Below, piece by piece: positions 7,325 to 14,155 of a stretch of DNA of 14,888 nucleotides. The first letter of the stretch is position 1. Each line of letters begins with the position of its first letter. The translations under genes were made by a program, and so were the position numbers. The stretch comes from Rhodospirillaceae bacterium (GTDB lineage: Bacteria; Pseudomonadota; Alphaproteobacteria; Rhodospirillales; Magnetospirillaceae): contig JASLCK010000167.1 of assembly GCA_030151865.1 (NCBI GenBank), forward strand, positions 1 through 14,888, given 5' to 3'. The notes beneath the pieces were generated by a model, which worked only from the letters and a program-made list of their open reading frames with translations, searched no databases and was not told where the DNA came from.

Positions 7325-7350
7325 GCAGTTGCTTTGCAATTCGCAACTGC
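7325..7350. promoter_or_regulatory. Perfect inverted repeat, possible enhancer-binding-protein site upstream of the sigma-54 promoter
   Basis: GCAGTTGC (7325-7332) and GCAACTGC (7343-7350) are exact complements around a 10-bp AT-rich centre. The midpoint is about 101 bp upstream of the predicted sigma-54 start point, where bacterial enhancer-binding proteins usually bind. It is also 27 bp beyond the stop codon of the upstream GGDEF-EAL gene and could instead be an RNA hairpin. With no following U tract on either strand, an intrinsic terminator is unlikely. Confidence 0.45.
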
Positions 7351-7377
7351 ATCTTGTCAGGACGGTGTTTCGTTGTT

Positions 7378-10300
7378 TTACGTCTGGTGGCTTTGGGCGG
7401 TTTTCAACCAATCGATGAAGTCTGCGGCAGGTAGGGGCGGCGAGTATCGGTATCCCTGAGCCACCGGGCATCCTGCGGCGCGCAGATGGTCCTCTTCTTC
7501 CAGGGTTTCGACCCCTTCGGCGATGGTATTCTTGCCCAGAGCGTCTGCCAGGGCCAGCACGGCGGCGACGATGGCTGAATTGTTGGCGTCGGTATGAACG
7601 CCCCGCACAAAGGAACGGTCTACCTTGATGGCGTTCAGCGGCAGCCGTTTCAGATGGCTCAGGCTGGAATAGCCGGTGCCGAAATCGTCGATGGATACCA
7701 GCACGCCTAAATCCTGCAACTGACGGATTTGCCCGATAGCCTGTTCCGGGTTGGCCATCACCGCGCTTTCCGTCAGTTCGATTTCCAGGCAGGACGGACC
7801 AAGTCCGTGCCGGTTCAGCATGGCGGCCAGATGAACCGAAAAATCGGGGTCGGCAAATTGCCGGGCCGATACATTGACGGCAATCCGCACCACGGGTTGC
7901 CCTGTCTCGCGCCATTGGGCGATCTGGCGGCAGGCTTCGTTCAGTACCCAGTCGCCAATGCGCAGGATCAGGCCGGTTTCCTCGGCCAGGGGGATGAATT
8001 CGTCGGGAGGCACCAGCCCCCGTTCCGGGCTGTTCCAACGGATCAAGGCTTCCGCGCCCGCCAGATCACCGGTCAGCAGATCGACCTTGGGTTGGTAATA
8101 CAGCTGAAATTCGTTGCGATCCAAGGCCCGGCGCAGGCCGGTTTCCAGATTGAGCCGTTCGGCTGCCTGGCCGTCGCTGGCGGGATCGAAGAAACGATAG
8201 GTGTTCCGCCCTGACGATTTGGACCGGTACATGGCGACATCGGCGTTTTTCATCAAGGTGGTGATGGTTTCGCCGTCCTTGGGGTAGAGGGCAATGCCGA
8301 TGCTGGCCCCGATCTGTACCTCCGACTCCTTCAGCAGCATCGGCTGCATCAGGTGGCCGATGATCTTCTCGGCGATTTCGGTCACTTCGTGCACGCCTTC
8401 GATATCGGATGCCACCACGACGAATTCATCGCCCCCCAATCGGGCGATGGTGTCGCTGCGGCGCAGGCAAGCCGACAGACGGGCGGCGACCTCGATCAGC
8501 AGCAAATCGCCGATGTCGTGGCCCAAACTGTCATTGATGATTTTAAACCGGTCCAGGTCGATGAACATCAGGGCCAACTTGCCGCCATGGCGGTGGGCGA
8601 TTTCCAGGGCATGGCCCAGGCGGTCTTGCAGCAACAGCCGGTTGGGCAGGCCGGTCAGGGCGTCATGAAAGGCCTGATGGCGGATCTGTTCATCCTTGCG
8701 GTGCAGATCGGTGATGTCGTTGAAGACCGAGACAAAGCGCAGCACGCTGCCATCGTCGGCGCGTACCGCCGAAATGGTCTGCCAGGCCAAAAATGCTTCG
8801 CCATCCTTGCGGCGGTTCCAGATCTGGCCTTGCCACTCGCCATTTTCTTCCAGGCAGTGCCACAGATCTTCATAAAAAGCAGGGCCGTGGTGGTCGGATT
8901 TTAGAATTCTCGGGGTCTGCCCCACGACCTCTTCGGCTTCATAACCGGTGATGCGGGTAAAAGCGGGATTGACCGACAGGATCAGCCCGGCCACATCGGT
9001 GATGATGATGGCTTCGGCGGTGTTGTGGAAAACGCTGGCGGCCAACCGGGTTTCCGCTTCGGCGGCGCGTCGGGCCGAAATGTCTTCGACGATGGCCCAG
9101 ATATAGTTCTGTTTATCTTCGCCAGCGATCACCTGCCCATGCAGACGGACCGGCACCAATTGACCGTTGGAGCGGCGATATTCCTTTTCGTAATAATCGA
9201 AATGGCCGTTTTCCTGCAGGCTTTTGATGGTTTCGGCTTCCTGGGCATGATAACTGCGCGGCGTGATATCCCAAAAGGTCAGACTCTTCAGGGTTTCCAG
9301 GTCATAGCCGACAATCGACAGAAAGGCCGGATTGGCTTCCAGGTAATGGCCGTCCTGGCTGACGCGGGCCATACCCAAAGTCGATTGTTGGAACATCTGG
9401 CGAAGCGTCTGGGCCGAGCGGAGACGGGCTTCTGCCAAATCCAAATCGGCCTTGCGTTGGCTGGCCAACAGCAGCAGGACTGCTGTCGCCAGGATGATCG
9501 CCAGGGCGAAGACGGTCCAAAGTTGGTGCTTGGTCAGGGCACTTTCGGCAGCCAAATCCGTCGCCGCCAGTCCAACGATGGCGATCAGGGGATACCCCTT
9601 GACCCGACTATAGCCGTAATAGCGCCATTTGCCGTCCAACGGACTGATGCCGTCATAGGTGCCGTTGGCCGATTGTCCCAGGGCGGGCCATAGGGGCGAG
9701 GCATCGGTGGTTTCCCCCAGATGGGTGATCCCTTCGGCCGATCCCCGTGCCCGAATCAAATGGTCTTCGCCCACCAGTTGGACGACGCCGTTGGGGCCGA
9801 TTTTTTCCTGATCGTAATAGCGGGAAAACAAATCCGGCGAGACTGCGGCGGCGATCATGCCGCCCATGGTGCCGTTGGCCTGATGAATGCCCCGTGTCAC
9901 GGGGATCACCCACTGCTTATTCATCCGGGCGATGACGGGTGGCCCAATATAAAGGTCGTCGTTTTTAACCCCTTGATGCACCAGAAAGTGCGGTCGGTCA
10001 CTTAAATCGGCCAGCATCCGTTTGGCCTTACCCACGGAATGGGCGTGCCCTTGCTTGTCGGCAAAGGTAAAATATTCCACCGGGCGGGTGGTGCTTTCCT
10101 CATCGACCAAGAATGACTCGATCCCGTCCGAGCCATCTTGTTCGTAGGTATGGCGGATTGACCTGATAAGCTGATCAATCAAAGTCATATTGTAGGCGGC
10201 GTAATCGGCGTATCCTTGAGCCGTCTCTTGCGCGCGCTGACGGGCGTGGAGACGGCTGGACTGATCGGTCTGGGCCAACTGCCACCATAAAATACCCGAG

Positions 10301-10392
10301 GCCGTGGCAACGATTATCAGATAACCGGCCAGGATTATTCCATAACGGGTAAAAAAGGGGCGCAGAAGCATTGGGTTAGGGTGTCCAGCCAT
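7378..10392 (-). CDS. Membrane c-di-GMP cyclase/phosphodiesterase: Cache sensor, two PAS, GGDEF and EAL domains
   Basis: A 1004-residue inner-membrane protein. Membrane segments at about 17-37 and 290-310 bracket a periplasmic Cache-type sensor similar in layout to that of the kinase at 543-2270. Two cytoplasmic PAS domains follow (about 330-450 and 448-570), then GGDEF (about 575-740) and EAL (about 750-995). GGDEF is intact at 653-657, with the inhibitory I-site RRSD exactly five residues before it. The EAL side has EALIRW (781-786), NVSARQF, ELTES, DDFGTGYSSL, KVDRSFV and AEGVET, all residues needed for c-di-GMP hydrolysis. Both activities are therefore possible, and which dominates cannot be told. 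The ATG at 10392 lacks a clear ribosome-binding site, and ATG 10371 is an alternative. It is divergent from the second GGDEF-EAL gene. Confidence 0.95.
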   Translation of the reverse strand: MAGHPNPMLLRPFFTRYGIILAGYLIIVATASGILWWQLAQTDQSSRLHARQRAQETAQGYADYAAYNMTLIDQLIRSIRHTYEQDGSDGIESFLVDEESTTRPVEYFTFADKQGHAHSVGKAKRMLADLSDRPHFLVHQGVKNDDLYIGPPVIARMNKQWVIPVTRGIHQANGTMGGMIAAAVSPDLFSRYYDQEKIGPNGVVQLVGEDHLIRARGSAEGITHLGETTDASPLWPALGQSANGTYDGISPLDGKWRYYGYSRVKGYPLIAIVGLAATDLAAESALTKHQLWTVFALAIILATAVLLLLASQRKADLDLAEARLRSAQTLRQMFQQSTLGMARVSQDGHYLEANPAFLSIVGYDLETLKSLTFWDITPRSYHAQEAETIKSLQENGHFDYYEKEYRRSNGQLVPVRLHGQVIAGEDKQNYIWAIVEDISARRAAEAETRLAASVFHNTAEAIIITDVAGLILSVNPAFTRITGYEAEEVVGQTPRILKSDHHGPAFYEDLWHCLEENGEWQGQIWNRRKDGEAFLAWQTISAVRADDGSVLRFVSVFNDITDLHRKDEQIRHQAFHDALTGLPNRLLLQDRLGHALEIAHRHGGKLALMFIDLDRFKIINDSLGHDIGDLLLIEVAARLSACLRRSDTIARLGGDEFVVVASDIEGVHEVTEIAEKIIGHLMQPMLLKESEVQIGASIGIALYPKDGETITTLMKNADVAMYRSKSSGRNTYRFFDPASDGQAAERLNLETGLRRALDRNEFQLYYQPKVDLLTGDLAGAEALIRWNSPERGLVPPDEFIPLAEETGLILRIGDWVLNEACRQIAQWRETGQPVVRIAVNVSARQFADPDFSVHLAAMLNRHGLGPSCLEIELTESAVMANPEQAIGQIRQLQDLGVLVSIDDFGTGYSSLSHLKRLPLNAIKVDRSFVRGVHTDANNSAIVAAVLALADALGKNTIAEGVETLEEEDHLRAAGCPVAQGYRYSPPLPAADFIDWLKTAQSHQT

Positions 10393-10436
10393 CAGGGGTC
10401 AGAATAATATGATCGATATTTCTTTGTTTCGTAAGA

Positions 10437-10469
10437 TTGTTTAATAGCTGACAACCACTGTATAAGTGG
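10437..10469 (+). promoter_or_regulatory. Candidate sigma-70 promoter with a palindrome over the -10 box, upstream of the plus-strand GGDEF-EAL gene
   Basis: TTGTTT (10437-10442) and TATAAG (10461-10466) are 18 bp apart. The -10 lies inside the inverted repeat CCACT-GTATA-AGTGG (10455-10469), which could be an operator. Transcription would start near 10473, leaving 7 bases before the first ATG (10480) but 19 before the ATG at 10492; this favours the second ATG. The gap to the divergent gene is under 100 bp, so the site could affect both genes. Confidence 0.4.
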
Positions 10470-10491
10470 GCTTATCGTAATGGGGGTGTTG

Positions 10492-13400
10492 ATGGGCATT
10501 TCCCATTCTTTGGATAGAGATGGGAACCATAAGACGGTCCGCCTTTTATCAGGGGCGAACGTCTTGAGGGGCCTGTTTTATGTTTTCTTCCTGATGTTTT
10601 TTTTCTCGGTTTTCCCGACTGTGGCGGCGGAATCGGGCAGAAAGACCCTTACTGTTGTCAGCGACGACAATTACCCTCCCTATGTTTTTCGCGACGACCA
10701 CGGCAAGGTGCAGGGGATCCTGCCCGATTTGTGGGCGCTTTGGGCCGAGAAGACGGGGGTCGATGTCCGACTCGACGCCATGGACTGGGCCCGGGCTCAG
10801 CAGGTGATGGGCGATGGCAAGGCCGACGTCATCGATACCCTGTTCGAAACCGAAGCGCGACAGCGGCTTTACCAATTCTCCGAACCTTATGCCACCATTG
10901 ATGTGCCGATTTTTTTCCATAAGTCGATTGCTGGGATCGCTGGGGTTTTTGATTTGCGCGGATTTGCCGTCGGCACCAAGGGGGGGGATGCCTGCAATGA
11001 TTGGCTGGCGTCGCACCGGATCAGCAATCTGAAACCTTATCCCAGCTATGAAGCGCTGATCGAAGCCGGGGCCAGGGGCGAGATCAAAGTCTTTTGTGTC
11101 GATAAGCCGCCAGGGCTTTATTTTCTCTATAAAAAGAACCTGGAAACCGAATTTCGCTATTCCGATCCAGGGCTTTATTTTCTCTATAAAAAGAACCTGG
11201 AAACCGAATTTCGCTATTCCGATCCGCTTTATTCGGGCCAGTTTCACTGGGCCGTGCGCAAGGGCGATGCCGAGCTGTTCAAGCTTGTGTCCGATGGGTT
11301 CGCCAAGATCACCCCGCAGGAACGGACCGCCATCGAACAGCATTGGATCGGCAAATCTTTGCAGGTCAGTGTCGATGAGCAAAGCCGCCGTGTCGTTCTT
11401 TATGGGCTCTTGCTGTTCTTAGGCGGGGGTGGTCTGCTGCTGGCCTGGAACTGGGCTTTGCGTCATCAGGTGACGGCCAAGACCGACGAGTTGCAGGCCA
11501 CCTTGTCGGCATTGCAGGTCAGCCAGCGGCATGTCAACCAGATGGTGGCGGCCAGTCCGGTCGGGGTTTTCGAAACCGATGCCCAGGGCAATTATCTGTT
11601 CGTCAATGACCGCTGGATCGCCATCTCTGGTCTGCCGCGCTATCAGGCCATGGGCGGCGGTTGGAGCCTGGCCCTGCATCCTGGCGACCGGCCGGAAACC
11701 ATTCGACGCTGGCGGGACGCGATTACCCGGCGCCAAGCGTTCCGGTGGGAATACCGCTTTCGCCGCGCCGATGGTGCCGTGACCTGGGTGCTGGGGCTGG
11801 CTGTGCCCCAATTGACCGAACAAGGCGATCTGACCGGCTATATCGGGTCGGTCACCGATATTACCGAACGCAAGTTGGCCGAACAGGATCTGAGCTTAAG
11901 CGAAACCAAGTTCCGCACCATTTTCGATAACGTCAACGACGCCATCATCATTCAGGACATCGAAACCTGGAAGATCATGCTGGTCAACCGCCGGATGTTG
12001 GAAATGTACGGTTATGCCGAGGGTGACGAGGTCAGCCTGGATGTGGCCATGCTGAGCGAGAACATCTCGCCCTATTCGGTGGCGGAGGCCCGGCAATGGT
12101 GGATGCGCGCGCTGGATGGACATCCACAGATTTTTCCCTGGCGGGCTCGGCGCAAGAACGGCGATCTGTTCTGGGTCGATGTCAATATGCGCCGGGTCAC
12201 CTTGGGGGCGCTGGGGGATCGGTTGATGGTGGTGGTGCGCGACGTCTCGGAACGCCGCGACGCCGAGACCAAACTGCGCGAGAGCGAAGAATCCCTGCGT
12301 CTGGCGTTGCGCATGGTCGATTTGACCGTGTTCCGCCAAGATCAATCCCTGCGTTACAGTTGGCTGGTGCAGCCGCTGCAAAGCACGTTGCCGGATATGT
12401 CGGTGGGGCGCACCGACGACGATTTTCTGTCGCGCGACGATGCCCAGGAATTGGCGGCCATCAAACGCCAGGTGCTGCTGACCGGCTTGCCGACCCGTCA
12501 GGAAATTACCATTGGATCGGGCTCGACCCAACAGCACCACATGCTGGCCTTGCAGCCGGTCCGTGACGGGGCTGGGGCGATATCGGGGCTGCTGGGGGCC
12601 AGTCTCAACATCACCGAACACAAGGCCGCCCAGGCCCGCATGGCCTTTATGACCCATCACGACAGCCTGACCGGTCTGCCCAACCGCATCTTGCTGCGGG
12701 ACCGTGTCGGTCAGGCCATCGCCCATGCCGAACGCAGCAGCGGCAAGGTGGCGCTGCTGTTCATCGATCTCGATCACTTCAAGACCATCAACGACAGTTT
12801 GGGCCATCCGGTGGGAGATGCCCTGTTGCGGACCGTGGCGGCCCGCTTACAGGATTGTGTGCGCGATAGCGATACGGTCAGCCGCCAAGGCGGAGACGAG
12901 TTCCTGATTCTGTTGCCCGATATCCGCGATGCCGAAGCGGTGGTGTCGGTGGTGTCCAAGATCCTTGGGCAACTGGTTCAGCCCGTCCGCATCGAAGGCC
13001 ATGATCTGTCCATCACCCTGTCGGTGGGGGTGACGGTCTATCCTGATGATGGCAATGATTTCGACACCCTGCTGAAAAAAGCCGATACGGCGATGTATTA
13101 CGCCAAGCAGGCTGGTCGAAACACCTATCGCTTCTATGCCGAGAAGATGAACCAGGGCCTGACCCGCCATCTGGAAATCGTCAACGGCCTGCATCGTGCC
13201 CTGGACCGCGGCGAGTTCGAGCTGTTCTACCAACCCCAGGTCTCTCTGGCCGATGGCCGGGCCCATGGGGTGGAGGCGCTGATCCGCTGGCATCACCCCG
13301 AACGGGGCATGGTGTCGCCTGTCGAATTCATTCCGGTGGCCGAGGAAAGCGGTCTGATCGTGCCCATCGGCGAATGGGTGCTGCGCCAAGCCGCACGTCA

Positions 13401-13950
13401 GGCGGTCGAGTTGCATCAGGCCGGTTATCCCGATCTGGTGATGGCGGTCAATCTGTCGGCTTTGCAATTCCGTCGTGGCGGTTTGGAGGACACCATTCGG
13501 CAGGTTTTGCTGGAAACCGGATTGCCCCCCGACAAGCTGGAACTGGAACTGACCGAAAGCCTGCTGATCGATGATATGGATGTGGTGCGCCAGACCCTGC
13601 ATTCCCTGAAAGCCAGGGGGGTGCGCCTGTCGATCGATGATTTCGGCACCGGTTATTCCAGCCTGTCTTATCTGCAAAAGCTGGAAGTCGATCTGCTGAA
13701 GATCGATCAGTCCTTTATTCGGGGGCTGGGCAATGATCAGACTGCCGCCATTGTGCGGGCCATCGTGCAAATGGCCCGCGGGCTCAATCTGAAGACCATT
13801 GCCGAGGGAGTGGAAACTCAGCCCGCCTTGGACTTCCTTCAGGAACTGGGCTGCGATTCGGTTCAGGGATATTTCTTCAGCCGCCCGCTGCCGGTGGCAG
13901 CTTTAACCGACTGGCTGAAAAATCAACCCTCTAGGCCGTCTGACGCCTGA
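10492..13950 (+). CDS. Membrane c-di-GMP cyclase/phosphodiesterase: periplasmic solute-binding sensor, three PAS, GGDEF and EAL domains
   Basis: Read from ATG 10492 (GGGGG five bases upstream; ATG 10480 adds four residues) this is 1152 residues. A signal anchor (about 24-44, ending TVAA) leads to a periplasmic SBP_bac_3 domain (about 50-290, starting LTVVSDDNYPPYVF), as in BvgS-like sensors. A membrane segment at about 301-322 follows. Three PAS domains come next (about 347-466, 470-595, 596-718); the third, with RYSW and VGRTDDDFL, resembles those seen upstream of other alphaproteobacterial signalling outputs. GGDEF is intact at 800-804 with I-site RDSD at 791-794. EAL at 928-930 is supported by NLSALQF, ELTES, DDFGTGYSSL, KIDQSFI and AEGVET. 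An exact 19-residue tandem duplication sits at 208-245, within the ligand-binding domain. Ligand unknown, perhaps an amino acid or similar small solute. Confidence 0.95.
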   Translation: MGISHSLDRDGNHKTVRLLSGANVLRGLFYVFFLMFFFSVFPTVAAESGRKTLTVVSDDNYPPYVFRDDHGKVQGILPDLWALWAEKTGVDVRLDAMDWARAQQVMGDGKADVIDTLFETEARQRLYQFSEPYATIDVPIFFHKSIAGIAGVFDLRGFAVGTKGGDACNDWLASHRISNLKPYPSYEALIEAGARGEIKVFCVDKPPGLYFLYKKNLETEFRYSDPGLYFLYKKNLETEFRYSDPLYSGQFHWAVRKGDAELFKLVSDGFAKITPQERTAIEQHWIGKSLQVSVDEQSRRVVLYGLLLFLGGGGLLLAWNWALRHQVTAKTDELQATLSALQVSQRHVNQMVAASPVGVFETDAQGNYLFVNDRWIAISGLPRYQAMGGGWSLALHPGDRPETIRRWRDAITRRQAFRWEYRFRRADGAVTWVLGLAVPQLTEQGDLTGYIGSVTDITERKLAEQDLSLSETKFRTIFDNVNDAIIIQDIETWKIMLVNRRMLEMYGYAEGDEVSLDVAMLSENISPYSVAEARQWWMRALDGHPQIFPWRARRKNGDLFWVDVNMRRVTLGALGDRLMVVVRDVSERRDAETKLRESEESLRLALRMVDLTVFRQDQSLRYSWLVQPLQSTLPDMSVGRTDDDFLSRDDAQELAAIKRQVLLTGLPTRQEITIGSGSTQQHHMLALQPVRDGAGAISGLLGASLNITEHKAAQARMAFMTHHDSLTGLPNRILLRDRVGQAIAHAERSSGKVALLFIDLDHFKTINDSLGHPVGDALLRTVAARLQDCVRDSDTVSRQGGDEFLILLPDIRDAEAVVSVVSKILGQLVQPVRIEGHDLSITLSVGVTVYPDDGNDFDTLLKKADTAMYYAKQAGRNTYRFYAEKMNQGLTRHLEIVNGLHRALDRGEFELFYQPQVSLADGRAHGVEALIRWHHPERGMVSPVEFIPVAEESGLIVPIGEWVLRQAARQAVELHQAGYPDLVMAVNLSALQFRRGGLEDTIRQVLLETGLPPDKLELELTESLLIDDMDVVRQTLHSLKARGVRLSIDDFGTGYSSLSYLQKLEVDLLKIDQSFIRGLGNDQTAAIVRAIVQMARGLNLKTIAEGVETQPALDFLQELGCDSVQGYFFSRPLPVAALTDWLKNQPSRPSDA
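11110..11225 (+). repeat. Exact 57-bp in-frame tandem duplication inside the periplasmic sensor of the GGDEF-EAL protein
   Basis: Bases 11111-11167 recur without a single difference at 11168-11224; identity extends one base on each side. Each unit encodes GLYFLYKKNLETEFRYSDP, so 19 residues are repeated with the frame kept. Removing one unit gives a normal run of the solute-binding family (VDKP-P, one unit, then LYSGQFHWAVRKGD), so the second copy is an insertion relative to the fold. Complete identity, including synonymous positions, means the duplication is very recent, frequently corrected, or an assembly error. Confidence 0.95.
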
Positions 13951-13985
13951 TCTTCCGGCTTGTCGAACCGTCGTCGCGCTGGGCC

Positions 13986-14015
13986 CTCTGCTGCAATGCA
14001 GCAGAGAAATATAAT
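13986..14015 (+). promoter_or_regulatory. Perfect 10-bp palindrome followed by a consensus -10 box (candidate controlled promoter of the MFS transporter)
   Basis: CTCTGCTGCA (13986-13995) and TGCAGCAGAG (13997-14006) are exact complements around one base. Three bases later comes TATAAT (14010-14015), a full -10 match. The -35 position falls in the palindrome and has no TTGACA-like hexamer, as expected for an activator-dependent or repressed promoter. The palindrome also lies 35 bp after the stop codon of the GGDEF-EAL gene, so it could be a hairpin without U tract at that transcript's end. Confidence 0.45.
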
Positions 14016-14155
14016 GAAAAGCATCTTCAAAGCGGACAAAGATACATCTACATGAATCGTAGGGATCAGGCGGATTGAAGGGATGGGGTGCCCTGTCCGC
14101 ATAACGATAGAATCGTCTGGCCAAATCGGGCGGTGCTTTAAAGGGAGCGAAAAGG
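14016..14155 (+). other. Leader region before the MFS transporter, with two small inverted repeats
   Basis: If transcription starts after the TATAAT box, about 130 bases precede the transporter GTG. They contain GCGGA...TCCGC enclosing AGGG...CCCT (roughly 14072-14100) and ACGAT-AGA-ATCGT (14104-14116). These could fold in RNA or bind a protein. I recognise no riboswitch class and no small open reading frame with a convincing ribosome-binding site. Confidence 0.25.

Noticed and set aside
11110..11233. Possible short CRISPR-like or satellite array
   Set aside because: There are only two contiguous units without spacers, inside a coding frame. A third GCTTTATT after the second unit is 54, not 57, bp away and does not continue the repeat.
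10549..11382. 277-codon minus-strand frame across the 57-bp duplication
   Set aside because: It is a shadow of the GGDEF-EAL gene; the duplication is simply in frame on both strands because 57 is a multiple of three.
14072..14100. Riboswitch in the transporter leader
   Set aside because: There is only a short imperfect stem, and no conserved core of any class I know.
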